64,000 bases of DNA. It comes from Saccharum officinarum. Lineage: Eukaryota > Streptophyta > Magnoliopsida > Poales > Poaceae. Below, in pieces: positions 45,774-58,060 of this stretch. The position numbers and the translations under genes were made by a program. A model generated the notes under the pieces. It worked only from the letters and a program-made list of their open reading frames with translations, made no database searches and was not told where the DNA came from. Every line of letters begins with the position of its first letter. Position 1 is the stretch's first letter. The stretch spans positions 248,001 to 312,000 of the forward strand of contig CM036231.1 in assembly GCA_020631735.1 (NCBI GenBank), in the 5' to 3' direction.

Positions 45774-45782
45774 TTGTTTAAA

Positions 45783-48196
45783 AATGGGAAGAACCGGATG
45801 GAAGAAACTTAAGCTATGGGTCGGAACAAAAAATTACGTGGACCCATAACTAGTTTCTAATTAAATTTGGAGGGTATAAACGTCTCAGGAGCTGCTTCTC
45901 TTAATGAAAAAAAAGGGAGTTGCTTCTTTGAAACGCTGATGATCTTGTCAAAACTGTTGGGTCGTCGAGGGAATCTCCGGGCTGCGATGCTTGCTGCCGC
46001 CGGACACGTCGGGCTGCCAGGCACTCGTTGTCCAGATGAAGTTGCCGGTGGGCTGCCAAACGATAGTGCGGATGCGGCGCCGTGCTTGATCTTCGCCGTG
46101 GGTCACATATGCACGAGATGGTGGCGCCGTTCTTGCCGTTCATGACGCACACGCTGCCGCCGGAGTTAGACATGGAGCCGTCGTTCGTCACCGCGGCTAT
46201 GAACATCTTGCCGAACTCAGTTGTTCTGTTGCTTGAAGCCTTCATCACCGGCTGCCACTGCTTGCTTCCCATGCCTACTATCAGATGCCTTGCCATGCTT
46301 GCTGCCGCCTGCCGGGCCGCTGTTGCCGCCCGCCCGCGCCGCGCCGGCTTATCTTTCTTGCTGGCCGTATTGCACTTGCATCTAATCTACAGGTGTTACA
46401 GCCATGCAAAAGAAAGATAAGATGCAATCAAATAAGTGAAATTTTACACACAGTAGCGAAACTGTCCGCCGCGGGCGGTGTTTGGTTCGTGAATCGTGAT
46501 CGCACCGACGCCGGTGAACCGCGGCTAACCCGGCGCGGGCTCCGGCCTCGTTGCAGCGTTGTAGCAAGGCTGCAATAGTCGTCGTCGCGCCGCACACCTA
46601 TGCAGTACGAATCGGAATCACATAACCCTCAAACTCGACACCATGCAGACCCAAGGGAGCACCGGAGCGCGTGCACCGTCTGGAGCAGACAACAGTATCA
46701 ATGGGATGGATTGGGGTGCGTTGGTGCCATTGACAGACGCGATTTGCGGCGATGCAGGAACAGCGATTCCCTCCCGTTCGTAGATTTGGGTTAGAGATTG
46801 TGTACAGGAGAGGAAAAGAACTAAACTGCCCTTAAGCATAATTAATTATTTTTTAATTAATAGCCACGGTAAATAGTTTGTTAGGGGAGGAACCAAAGCA
46901 CCGTAACAAAGCTCTATTTAGGGAGGTTGACACACGATGGAGCGTGTCTTGACATTTGCACAGCAGTGGCCATTGTTCGGCTTCAGCACCTCTCTCGCAA
47001 GTCGCACGGCGGCCGGGCCTACGATACCGGCGCCATGACGGTAGCCGAGCTGCTTAGCACTCAAAATTTCCCAGCATGTGTTGCCTATTTTATTTATTTA
47101 TTTATTTATTTATTTATGGGTTGCAAGCTGAGAGAAGTTCTTATACAGGAAACATATTTATTAATGGGTTGCTGCTTGATTTGACTCTGAGTTTTAGTCG
47201 ATTTCTCCTTCCTCCTCATCTTCTAATTTTTTACTTTGTATAATTTAGCTTCAACCATATAAATTATACATGGATTATGTCTCCACTGAAGAATAGAAAT
47301 GACGGCCGTGGCCTAATCCCATGGACTCAAGACTCGATTTTATTTAATTTATTCAATTTGTAGTCAATTTGAGTTATGATTGGTATTTAGTATTACCTGC
47401 TTTATTCGACTTGTAGTCAAAATTCTGACCCGACCATAATGACTCCTTCGATGGACCTAAGCCTGTTCCAAGACGGTAGGCTCAACTAGTGCCGCTGCCG
47501 GCAGTCCTGAGTCTCTCAGCCATGGGTCTGAGCTCATTAGCTCCTGTGGGCCTCCTGACACTATTCCTTCCAGGATGACACAGTTTTTCTTGTTCATTTA
47601 TTTCATTTGCGGATCTCGCGCGCTGATCGGACCTGGAGGAGTTTTCTAACATACGGATCTCGCGCGCTGATCGGACCTGGAGGAGTTTGAGGATTATTTC
47701 TTCACGCTGAGAGGGACACAGGGACTGCCGTTCTTCCGCAGCAGATGCCCAGAACATTCCTACAATACCTTTTCTTCTACTATCTTATATATTCATTAGA
47801 TTCATCGTTTTTCGCTTTCTGATCTTCGTTTGATCACTGTTTTCAGCTATTTAATCTGCCCTCCTATTGTTGTTCAGTATCCGGTCCCGCCGATTGACAG
47901 AATGTGTTGAACCATTACAACCTACATTTTGCTGAGCGTTATAAACTGTTTCTTAGTTAGTTGTTAAGCGTTACAAATTATTTCTTTGTTACTGAGCTCG
48001 TCCACCATCGTCCTGTTCTTGTATGACCACATCGAATTTAAGGGATGAACATGCATGAACACGATTGACGGACTAGGATCCTATGGTCAAACTATTTGAT
48101 GTGAGTTTGTTATGTTGTGACCATGAAATCTGCGCCATTCAATGCATTTATGCACTCCTTTTGGTTGCACGATACAATATATTTCTCTTGCTTGGT
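45783..48196. other. Intergenic region with possible gene fragments
   Basis: A GC-rich part, 45950-46580, has a minus-strand frame reading FGKMFIAAVTNDGSMSNSGG, which looks more protein-like than its surroundings. It has no start, splice structure or family match I can name and may be a captured fragment. A direct repeat of 35 bp (cggatctcgcgcgctgatcg...) starts at 47610 and 47654. A TTTA microsatellite is at about 47087-47117. Confidence 0.35.
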
Positions 48197-48521
48197 TGTT
48201 GGGTTAGGTTGTTGGGTTGTAGGCCTTCGCTCGTATCTTCACCGGACAGACAAAAGGTACCTTCACCGTTGGGGTGAAGAGAAAGCTAGGGTGCTAGTCT
48301 CACACAAGAAAATGGGAGAAAATGCTAAGCATAGCGTATGGAGAATGAGGGGGAAGCAACTTTTCCCTTGCCCTTGGGTTCTATTTATAAGGGAGGTGGC
48401 AGGAGGCATCTTCCTCCCCATGTCTTATGGTTCATGAATTTACAAGGAGGTCCTCAGATTTATTAGGCACTAGACCTTTTTACATGGTGGGCGGTAGGCG
48501 CTGTCGCCTCTACCCCCAACA
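48197..48521 (-). repeat. 3' LTR of a small LTR element, minus orientation
   Basis: On the minus strand TGTTGGGGGTAGAGG...CCTAACCCAACA, with a TATA box (CTTATAAATAG, 48391-48381) and, just upstream of the LTR start, a purine-rich AAGGGGCTAC. The left boundary could also be 48210, where TGTTGGG is repeated. The internal region lies to the right. Confidence 0.65.
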
Positions 48522-49986
48522 GTAGCCCCTTACCCACTAGGCTTTGGTTGGTACAACAAAGCCTAGTTGCTACAATAATAGGAGAAAGGCCCAAGAGTAC
48601 AATTCCCTAGTTTATCCTAGGCTTTGATAGGTGTTCTCAGAGTAGGAAGTGCTTCGACAGCGAGGGTTGGAGGCTATGATACAATGATGATGGCTTGTTG
48701 ATTGTGGAGGCTGATGACCTAGCTCCTGCTTGACTCAGCTATTGCGAAGATCTTTACCTTGTCGGGAGCAGCTATCTGTAGCCAAAGTAGTCATAGTAGT
48801 GGAAGTAGATGTTCTGGCGATCATGGCTGTCGGACATAGATAGGAATGGAATTTGCCACCGAAGTTTGATGGTGACACATTTGTCGAGGTGGACGTGGAT
48901 GGAGTAGTTGCCGCAGTTAGCATGGCTTGCCTCCTTCGGCTCATGAGCAGCGGGCAAGACATGTCTTCAGGGTCGAATTGGTCCCTCAATGCACCCCCAT
49001 TAAGCCCCTCTTGGCCGGTGCGTATGAGCAGTCCTAGGTCTCGTGCCTGGTTAACAACGGTGTTGATGATGAACTTTTGGAGGTTCTTCACTTGAGCCCG
49101 AGAGTGATGGCGGGGCAAGGCTGAAGTCATCGTTGAGAATCATTGTCGGCCCTAGGTAGAAGGTTTTATTGAGTGAAGCTATAGTTGATGATGAAGATGA
49201 TGAGCCCCTGGGCCATAGGTAGCCTCACAAAGCCAAAGTTGGTGCCAAAGCATAGCAGCCAAGTTCTCGGAACGCTAGGGTCTTGGTACGGGAACACGGT
49301 ATGTGGTACGTTGTTTCTTAAGTCCATGGGACGAGGAGGGTTTATAGCTTGATCTCATTCCTTTGATTAATAGAATGCATACTAAGTGTAAATGGACCGT
49401 GTTCCTAGAACGGTGAACATGGTCCTAATTAAATTGGTTGATATCATGAACAAATTAATTAGCACAAGTTTTCACTAGGCTGCTAAGTGCCGAAGTAGAC
49501 AAGCGAGATGGTGAAGATGTCGATGGTGCCAAAGGGGTTAGCGAATCCTCGAGCGAAAAGTGATGTCGAGGTATTTGATGGAGCTAGTGAAGTAGACAGG
49601 TGAGGCCCTTGGAATGAGCGATATGGTGATGCAATGTTGTAGATGATGCCAGAGGCAACCATGGACCCTTGACCCAAATGTGAGGTTGAGGCATTGACGA
49701 AGTCATGATCGAAGTAGGCTGATGAGCCCCTTGCATCGAGCGAGATGGCGAGGCAGTGATGTCAAGGTCACCGAGGTCAATGGTGGAGCCCCTTGCCAAA
49801 GTGTTGGCGAAGGTGATATCGATGTAGCCGATGTCGATGGCGAAGCCCCTTGCTGGAGTGTTGACGAAGGTGATATTGATGTCGCCGAGGTCGATGGCCG
49901 CCCCTTGCCGAAGTGTTGGTGAAGGTGACGTTGAGGTCATCGAGGTCGATGGCGGAGCCCCTTACCAAAGAGTTGGTGAAGGTGAC
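48522..49986 (-). other. Internal region with purine-tract tandem array, part 2
   Basis: Minus-strand internal region of the element ending at 48521. At 49990-49500 there are about six units of about 57-60 bp, each with AAGGGGCTCCGCCATCGAC-like sequence followed by a GACATC...ACCTTCGCCAACACTTCGGC stretch. A 131-codon frame (49130-48735, including FIINTVVNQARDLGLLIRTG) lies closer to the LTR; it has no domain I can name but may be a remnant of an element protein. The array resumes at 57781 after the solo-LTR insertion. Confidence 0.55.
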
Positions 49987-51576
49987 TGTTGATGGTGAAA
50001 ACGTCATAATTTTACATAGTCAAAACCGTCAACAAAGTGTCACTTTTGGAGGGAAATGAACATAATATGAATGATTTTAGTTCAACTAACTTGGTTCCAC
50101 ATGTGCATGCCCTCCATTTGAATGTAGGTACAAAATGGATGAAAAACCAAGCTTGGAGGCCCAACTTGACATGTTGGCCGACCCCCCAAGTATGGCCAAT
50201 TGACAATCCAAATACATCATCATGATGGGCAATGCTTCTAGAATGTGTGCAAAAGATGGGACTAATTAGCCAAAATGGACACGTCGACCGATGTGCCTAT
50301 TTTGGCCAAATCAGCTCAATTTTGGTATGGAGTGAGGCGACACTATCCCCAACAAGGAGGTGTAGCCCACTTGTCATAGGGCCACCAAAGACACATCGGT
50401 CGGCGTGTTAACTTCCACCAAAACACTTCATACCCACTCAAGATCAAGAGGAGAGGCACACAAGTAAGAGGAGGATGGCCCACCTATCATAGGGGGTCGG
50501 CCGACCTCCCCCTTTCTCCACCACCTCAAACATGCTTCCATGCAACTCAGGAGATCCTCACCGTTGATCAAATGGCAATATTAAGTCAGTTTCATCCAAC
50601 AGTGGCCAAGGATGTGACGCGGATCGCTAACATGGCGGTGGAGTAGCCCCTACTCCTCCTAAGACTATAAATACCCCCTCACACTCCCATCTCAAGACAC
50701 ACAACACAAGCAAGAAGCTTCTCCACTCTCTCAAAATGTAGTAGTTAGTATAGTTGGGAGTTAGAGTGAGTAGTGAGCTTAGTCTCCGGGTTCCTGATCT
50801 GGTCTTCCAGGAGGTAAGGTATGGTCTTGTATCTCCTTTTGCTTTCTTTGTAAGACTCTACTCTATTAATGTATCTATATTCTTACTCTGCTTTACTTAG
50901 CTTATGCTTGTGCAACCTTATACTTGTTATATTGTTGTTATGGTTTAGCTTAGAATATAGTTGTTACATATGAGATTGTGATCGAAGTCCACACCTATAT
51001 TATGATCATCGCCTTTCACTAGGTGCTCTAGTTGATCTGTGTGTACACAACTATCTTGCCTTTGGTTACTTCTTGTCGCACGGATAGTTTGTAGCTAGTA
51101 GGTTATGACAGGGCATATCTAGTCTTTGTATCCCACCACATGTTTTTAGGCAAGTTATTAAAATGGTAAGGATGAGCATGGGAGTTGCTTCGGGTAGGAG
51201 TTTCATGTCCTGATGTCTCGGCTGTCGCCTAGTATACTTGTTGTGTCAACTCAATCTATGTGTTACAATTATATGATTAAGCTAGGTGTAAGAAAATAGA
51301 CCTTGGCCCATTTAAGTTTGGATTTTGGTGTTTGATGATCAACAAGACCAAATTAGACTAATGAATTTGTGAGTGTTTATTTTGTAGTCCAATAGGGTGC
51401 AAACGTGACTTGGACAAAGGCGATGAGGTGATTCGATGATCAATACCTCAAGCAAGGCATTAGAAGCTGAGTAGAAGACCCTAAAGATCAAGCAAAGTTC
51501 AAGCACGAAGGATGGAACCAAGACGGACCCAAAGGTCGCAAATAAACGAAGAGAAGGGAGCATCATAGGGAGCTTC

Positions 51577-52453
51577 TGATGAGGTCAAGACCATGCTTGG
51601 AGAATTACATGGAGACGAAGGAGATCAGCAAGGGCATCCAAATCGAGAAGGAGGCCCAAAACTTATCCGGTTCGAGTCACCAAGGTGGAGGCCCAAATCA
51701 AGTTTGAGTCCACCTCGGAATCTAGGACCATTCTGCCTTGAACTGGTCACCCAGGACGCGTACGGACTCCGTTTTCGATGATCCATATATGGATGGAAAG
51801 CTTATTTGATAAGTAAGCCAACCCAAGTGGTCCTACATCAAAAGATGTTCGGAATCAATGGGAATCGTCGAAACAAGTCACCGTCCAGAATCTGTCAGGG
51901 CGCTGTGTCACCGTCTTTTGGGCCGATTGGCCATGTATCGTGTCGGGCCTTAAGCCCAAGTTGTGGGCGCCCAACCCCTGGCCGTTCCCAACCCTAGGTC
52001 GAGTCTTAGACTATAAACACAGCCGCCGCTGCTGTTAGATAATTGGGTTTTGTTTAGAGTTTAGTTTTCCATCGAGAAACTGAATCGTTCATTGTAACTG
52101 TGGTGACAAATCCTTTTACAGTGATCCAGGGCCCCTGTTCTTGATCTCCTCCACTGTGTCGATTAGTCCTTTGGAACCGAGTTCTTGAACCCTCTATTGA
52201 TATTCGCAACATTCATATTTGCAATTTCAGATTGCGTGTTTTTACCTTCTTGCTTGTGCTCTTCGATTCGCTTGCAGGAAAAGCCTTCTTGGCGAGGTCA
52301 ATCAAGTTGTGCTTGGTTGATAACCAACGGAGCAGTGGTGTAACGGTTGCAGGGTTCGAATCGTGTCTAATTTGAAGCCAGATCGCCAACATCGAGATCT
52401 CCACAAATCAAACTTACCGGTTACCTCTTGAAAGATCGGGCCTATACTCATCA
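51577..52453 (+). repeat. 5' LTR of element C
   Basis: 877 bp, followed after two bases by the primer-binding site; TATA-like CTATAAACAC at 52011-52020. Confidence 0.93.
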
Positions 52454-52455
52454 AT

Positions 52456-52465
52456 TGGTATCAGA
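52456..52465 (+). other. Primer-binding site of element C
   Basis: TGGTATCAGA, exact match to the complement of the tRNA-iMet 3' end over ten bases, two bases after the LTR. Confidence 0.9.
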
Positions 52466-53765
52466 TATTTCAGGTTTACCACGAGGTATAATCTCGTTTG
52501 CCTTAGCTTCATATTTGTTCATTACCTAGAGTCCACAAAAAGCCCAATACTATTTCAATTTCTGCTGTCCTATCACCTTTGTGCCTTTACAATTTCGTTT
52601 CAGATTCGCGTTGTTGAGTTTGTGTCCGTGGTCGAGTCTTGTTGCTGGTTTAGGATTGTGTTCGTAGTCGTAGTTCAATCACCCGTTGCTGTGATTTTTG
52701 TTTTCCACCGCTATCCCATCCACCGTTTCCAAACAACAAGTCGAAGCCACCACATTACTCGACTTGCCCCGCTAGCCGCCTTGTGTAACTTCTCGCCACC
52801 GCGCAAACCCTAGATAGGTTGCCAGCCGCTCTTATTTTGCCTGCATCGTAGCCCTCCTTCCATCATCTGACAAATACCTACTGCTGTTAGTCACAGGAAC
52901 CATCTTGTGATCGGTGTTAGAGTTTAGGGACGCTTTGCCTTAACTGTCGCTGCTGTATTGTGCCTTCCGGAAAACATAACTTGAGATACCTTCGGTAAAA
53001 CAGGCATAACTTTTCGCTCGTTTATCAGAAAAATCTAAAATTTTTTGAGCAGCTTCTTGACACCATTTGGAGCCGACCCAAACTCGGCTTCGCCCTGTTT
53101 GGTTTCGTCAAAATTGTCAAAAAAATTCAGGAAAATAAAGAAAAAAATTGTCAAAGTTTTTGCACGCTTTTCAGAGACCGTGCTGTATTTCTGTAGACCA
53201 CATCCTACCTCAGTTGTAGGTGCCAATTTTTGTGGTTGCATCTTTTTTTATCCTTGTTCAGAAAAAAAATATAAAAAAGCAAAAAAATAAAAAGTTTGAT
53301 TCCTACTAGTGCCTTTTGGAAAATTCCGGGAAAAATTCAGGAAAAAGGAAAAATTCGGGTTATTTGCTAGTTCTGTGAGTTCTTTCCATCATCCTTTGCT
53401 TTCACCTTGTTGCGCTACGTCTCGACACGTTTTAGCCAGCACCTGTGATTTGTACTTTGGATCCGGATTGAACAATCGTTAATCTGCATTCGTTAATTGC
53501 TAATCCTTGCTGTCATATTGTGTGCCTACCCATAGCTCCACATATTCTTCTGTCAGCACAGGTTCATCTTGCAACTGTTACCCACGCTCAACAACAGATT
53601 ACTTCGCCACTTTGGTTTGGCTCCTGTTTGGCGTTGGTAAGAATACAGGCAAGACGGTAATAAGCCGCTTGTGATTTTGCATTCCACTTTCACCACCACC
53701 ACCTGTTTCCTTTTAGTAGATTATTAGGGATAACTTTCACTGTTTGTTCCTATTTTGTGTCTACA

Positions 53766-54071
53766 ATGATAGGTTACAACACTCATCGATACGAGACAAC
53801 AATGATGCATGAGCCACGCACTATTGCTACTACACCTCCTTCCGCAGGTCGTTCTATTCTTTCTTCTCCACCTACTTATGATGGTATTGGTGCTGATGAG
53901 TACATTGAGTGGGAAAGTAAAATAGATAATATTTTTGCACACTGTCATATGTGTGAGCGGAGGAAGATTAAGAATGCATCTAGTGTTTTGAGACATTTAG
54001 CAACAATTTGGTGGGAGTCTTTAAGTTCTTCAGATAAACCTCTACATGGAACGATATGCAAATTCTTCTAA
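53766..54071 (+). pseudogene. Truncated gag of element C
   Basis: 101-codon frame from ATG with the gag signature GADEYIEWESKIDNIFAHCH...WWESL, the start of the Ty3/gypsy gag domain. It stops soon after. No zinc knuckle follows, and the typical C-terminal half of the gag domain is missing, so a central deletion is likely. Confidence 0.7.
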
Positions 54072-54074
54072 GAG

Positions 54075-54505
54075 AAAATTTTGTTAATCCATCTTTTATA
54101 ATTAATTCATATGATGAGGAACATCAACTAGACCAATCTCCTATTATTCCTCCTGTTGTGCCTAACCTTTTGCAGGATAATGCACAAAAGAGCAGGGATG
54201 ACATGACAGAAAATGAGGTGCTCTCAGTTTCATGTGAACATTCAACACATGTTACTTCCGCTGACAGTGAGAGCCAAGGTAATGCTAATGATGCTAATCT
54301 CACAGAAGATGAGAGTTCTCTTGATGTGCTTGATTTACCTTTGTCACAAGATGATTTGCTTGATGTTCCTTGTGATAAAGATGACTTGAATGATGATATT
54401 TATATTATTCCAATAATGAATGATCATGCTATATGTATGTGGAATCGAACACTACTAATGAAAATAGACATGTTATTCATAATGCTAGCGATGTTGATGA
54501 GCTAA
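54075..54505 (+). pseudogene. Acidic internal frame of element C
   Basis: Continues in another frame right after the gag stop: FVNPSFIINSYDEEHQLDQS, then an Asp/Glu-rich stretch with repeated DDLLDVPCDKDDLNDD. No known domain. A further open stretch in a third frame reaches about 54849. Probably the decayed remainder of the element polyprotein. Confidence 0.45.
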
Positions 54506-55048
54506 AGTTGATGTCTTCTTTAAATACATTGGGATACATTGATTTTAATGTTCTTTGTAATCTTAATTATTTAGAGGAAAAACTTTATGCATATGCTGAT
54601 TTTCCATGGTTGTCTAGACATACATATCATATTTTTGGCAAATATAGCAACCAAGGACAATATATGGTACAACGAGTTTACATTTGTACAACTGTGAATT
54701 CTTCTTTTGTTGTGCAAAATAATGATCAATTAGAGGACTATAAAATCAACAATGTTGTCATGCCATATTCCTCTCATTTTGCTTTACAATCCCAAGTGGA
54801 ATCCAAAGAAGGGGAGCATATGTTTCTTGTTACTACTAATCTTTTGTAGGATAGTTTTGACAAAGATCGTGTGCATTTTAATCGAGGAGACTACATGTTT
54901 GTAGGAGAAGGCATGCTGCAAACCAAAACATGTGGTCATATTCTTTCTCCCAACATTGTCAATTCCCAATATTTTGGCAACCTCATTTGTCTTCATGTTG
55001 TGTAGAATGGCATTCAAGCAACATCGACGCCGAGGATGGCTTTTCAGC

Positions 55049-55061
55049 AAGAAGGGGAGGA
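55049..55061 (+). other. Polypurine tract of element C
   Basis: AAGAAGGGGAGGA immediately before the 3' LTR. Confidence 0.88.
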
Positions 55062-55941
55062 TGATGAGGTCATGACCATGCTTGGAGAATTACATGGAGA
55101 CCAAGGAGATCAGCAAGGGCATCCAAATCGAGAAGGAGGCCCAAAACTTATCCGGTTCAAGTCACCAAGGTGGAGGCCCAAATCAAGTTTGAGTCCACCT
55201 CGGAATCTAGGACCAGTCTGCCTTGAACTGGTCACCCAGGATGCGTACGGACTCCGTTTTCGATGATCCATATATGGATGGAAAGATTATTTGATAAGTA
55301 AGCCAACCCAAGTGGTCCTACGTCAAAAGATGTTCGGAATCAACGGGAATCGTTGAAACAAGTCACCGTCCAGAATCTGTCAGGGCGCTGTGTCGCCGTC
55401 TTTTGGGCTGATTGGCCATGTATCGTGTCAGGCCTTAAGCCTAAGTTGTGGGCGCCCAACCCCTGGCCGTTCCCAACCCTAGGTCGAGTCTTAGACTATA
55501 AACACAGCCTCCGCCGTCGCTGTTAGATAATTGGGTTTTGTTTAGAGTTTAGTTTTCTATCGAGAAACTGAATCGTTCATTGTAACTGTGGTGACAAATC
55601 CTTTTACAGTGATCTAGGGCCCCTGTTCTTGATCTCATCCACTATGTCGATTAGTCCTTTGGAACCGAGTTCTTGAACCCTCTATTGATATTCGCAACAT
55701 TCATATTTGCAATTTCAGATTGCGTGTTTTTACCTTCTTGCTTGTGCTCTTCGATTCGCTTGCAGGAAAAGCCTTCTTGGTGAGGTCAATCGAGTTGTGC
55801 TTGGTTGATAACCAATGGAGCAGTGGTGTAACGGTTGTAGGGTTCGAATCGTGTCTGATTTGAAGCCGGATCGCCAACGTCGAGATCTCCACAAATCGAA
55901 CTTACCGGTTACCTCTCGGAAGATCGGGCCTATACTCATCA
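55062..55941 (+). repeat. 3' LTR of element C
   Basis: 880 bp, direct copy of 51577-52453, with a 3-bp length difference near 55510. Confidence 0.93.
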
Positions 55942-57780
55942 GCTTCAAACCCAGATGATCAAGGGTTTGGATCATGGACCACGAGTCTGATTGCAAACCC
56001 TAGCTACGGTAACCGGACCTTGTGAACAATATTTGAACCAGACCATCGAGCACTAAGTCCGGAGGTTTGCAGGTAGAGACAAAGTTGAACTGGACCTAGT
56101 GAATAGTAACCAACCGGTCGCATCTAGAGAAGTTCCAGAGAGCATATGGAGCTCCAGACTCAGTCCGATTGAGGCATCCAGACCATCAACGGTCCGGTCC
56201 AGAGGTTGGCCCCACATGTCAGCCTCATCGCGCACGTAATGGCCAGATTCAAACGGTCGCCTATCAGAGACCGTTGGAGGGAACCAAACCCCGGCGAGAT
56301 GGTCCGGACTCCCCGAGAATTCGGTTCGAAGGTGGCAGAAAAAGCCTTCCAAAGGGACCAATGACTCTATTTGGTTGGGGGATTATAAATACCCCCATGG
56401 CTGGCCAAATTTGTATGGTGAGAGCCCAAGGAATTGCTATATGAGTTGAGACTCAATTTTAGTTGCTCTAGCCACCAAAAGTGCTTAGTGAAATATCATG
56501 TGATTAGCATAGGTGCTTTGCGAAGTGCTTAGGTTGATTAGATCACCACTTATGCGCTTGCTCTAAGTTTAGGCCTACTGTTTAGTGAGGTTTGCACATC
56601 TCTTACCACTCGGTGCTTGCGCACACCATTGTTGTACTCGGCGGGGCTTGTAAGTCTTGCGAGACTACACCAACTGCGTTTGTAGTGTGGTCGCCACCGT
56701 GTACAGAGGAAACAAGGCCCACGGGGTTTCGATAGGAAGCTTGATAGTGAAGACGGCATGAAGCGGTCCGAGAGAGGCACACCGGAGACCCACTTGCACA
56801 TGGGGAAGGCCTAGGGCTATCCACGGAGTTACCCGACTGGGAGCTTGGCCCTTGCGAGGGATTCCTTGCGGGAGGCTCCAACGAGGAATAAGGGGAAGCT
56901 TGAGCACTTCTCGATACCTTAGTAAAGATATCGGAGTCATCGACGGGAGTTTGCATCTCTATCGCCCTTTTACCTTCTGCATTTATTTTATGTACCTTGG
57001 TTGTATGCTTACTTTCCTAGCTTAGTTTGATAGGCTAGTTGATAGGATTGGAACGTAGGGTGCATAACTCTTTTACGTTAGAGATAGCAACACAATTAGT
57101 AAAACCATAGTTGCACATAGGGCTGGATATCGAGCCAACCGTAGTTTTTTTCGAACTTTTTTAGAAATTGGTATAATCTTATTCATCATTATTTGCTGCA
57201 TTGTTTAAGACCCAACTTCACGACGAGCCTAACGAGCCGAGCCTAACGAGTCGAGCCGAAGTTGAAAGTCGTTCCAAATCAAGTCATTTTATTTTAAAAG
57301 ATAAATAAGTCCAATCGGAGCACTTTTGTACCGAGCCACCAAGCCAGCTTAACGAGCTTTTTGTCCAGCCCTGGTTGCACATATAGATCGTTTATTTATT
57401 GCATAGGTTTTGCTATGGTGAAAATTAGAGGCCCTAGTTAGAAGTAAAATTTTAAGTTGCCTAATTTACCCCCCCCCTCTTAGGCGTCACGGTCCTTACA
57501 CTTGGTACAACCATAGAAGTAGAGTTCAAATCATTGGAACCATGTGCTTACTCATCCTCTCTGCTTGCTAGAATGTTGATCTTCATGTTTGGACTTCTCC
57601 TATGTGTCATTACCCATATCATATATATCATTTACCCCCATTGATGGTTAGCTATCATATTCTTTAATTATTGCTTTCCTGGGGATAAATACGATACCCT
57701 AGAATATTCTAGGTGAAATGCTACAAAGGTAATTTTGTGCTCTTACAGAATATTCTACATGAGCATAAGAAATACCAATA

Positions 57781-58060
57781 GTGACATCGATGTCGCCGAT
57801 GTCGATGGTGCAAACCCTTGCCGAAGTGTTGGCGAAGGTGACGTTAAGGTTGCCGAGGTCGATGGATAAGGTACCTTCTCTGAAATGTTGGAGAAGGTGA
57901 TGTTGATGTCACCGAGGTCAATGACGAAAGTACCTTCTCCAGAGTCAATGACAAAGGTACCTTCTCCAGAATGTTGGAGAAGGTAATGTTGATGTCACCT
58001 TGTCGATGGCGAAGGTACCTTATCCAAAGTCGATGACGAAGGCACCTTCTTGTAAGGTCT
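57781..58060 (-). repeat. Purine-tract tandem array, part 3
   Basis: Continuation, after solo LTR A, of the array at 49500-49986. Units here are more diverged (GAGAAGGTACCTTCG-type, about 30 and 57 bp periods). Confidence 0.6.

Larger units (their letters stand above)
51577..55941 (+). mobile_element. Complete non-autonomous LTR retrotransposon C (4.37 kb)
   Basis: Two direct LTRs, 51577-52453 and 55062-55941, with perfect TGATGAG...CTCATCA ends. Perfect TSD GCTTC (51572-51576, 55942-55946). PBS TGGTATCAGA at 52456-52465, purine tract AAGAAGGGGAGGA at 55049-55061. The 2.6-kb interior encodes only gag remnants and no protease, reverse transcriptase or integrase, so it must be mobilised by a partner element. 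About 29 single-base differences between the LTRs were counted by eye (roughly 3.3%), which at the often-used grass LTR rate of 1.3e-8 per site per year is near 1.3 million years. Confidence 0.93.
51287..57500 (+). mobile_element. Solo LTR B (middle level), interrupted
   Basis: Starts TGTAAGAAAATAGACC and ends GGTCCTTACA, inverted TGTAAG/CTTACA ends. Flanks ctagg (51282-51286) and cttgg (57501-57505) differ at one base, consistent with an older TSD. TATA box ATTATAAATA at 56382-56391. Net length about 1.84 kb. Inserted in solo LTR A, and itself hit by element C. Confidence 0.78.
49987..57780 (+). mobile_element. Solo LTR A (outer level of the nest), interrupted
   Basis: Starts TGTTGATGGTGAAAACG and ends ...AATACCAATA (last bases probably mutated from CA). 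Flanked by a perfect GTGAC duplication (49982-49986, 57781-57785). TATA box CTATAAATA at 50665-50673; near the right end the phrase ggggataaatacgataccct, common in grass Ty3/gypsy U5 regions. About 1.57 kb once the inner insertions are removed. It split the purine-tract array. Confidence 0.85.

Noticed and set aside
53045..53290. Small ORF in the interior of element C
   Set aside because: AT-rich, Lys/Phe-rich, no start context; lies between PBS and gag in untranslated leader.
57501..57520. Primer-binding site after solo LTR B (TTGGTACAACC)
   Set aside because: Only the first bases fit a tRNA complement, and the sequence continues LTR A; the near-matching TSD explains the start of it better.
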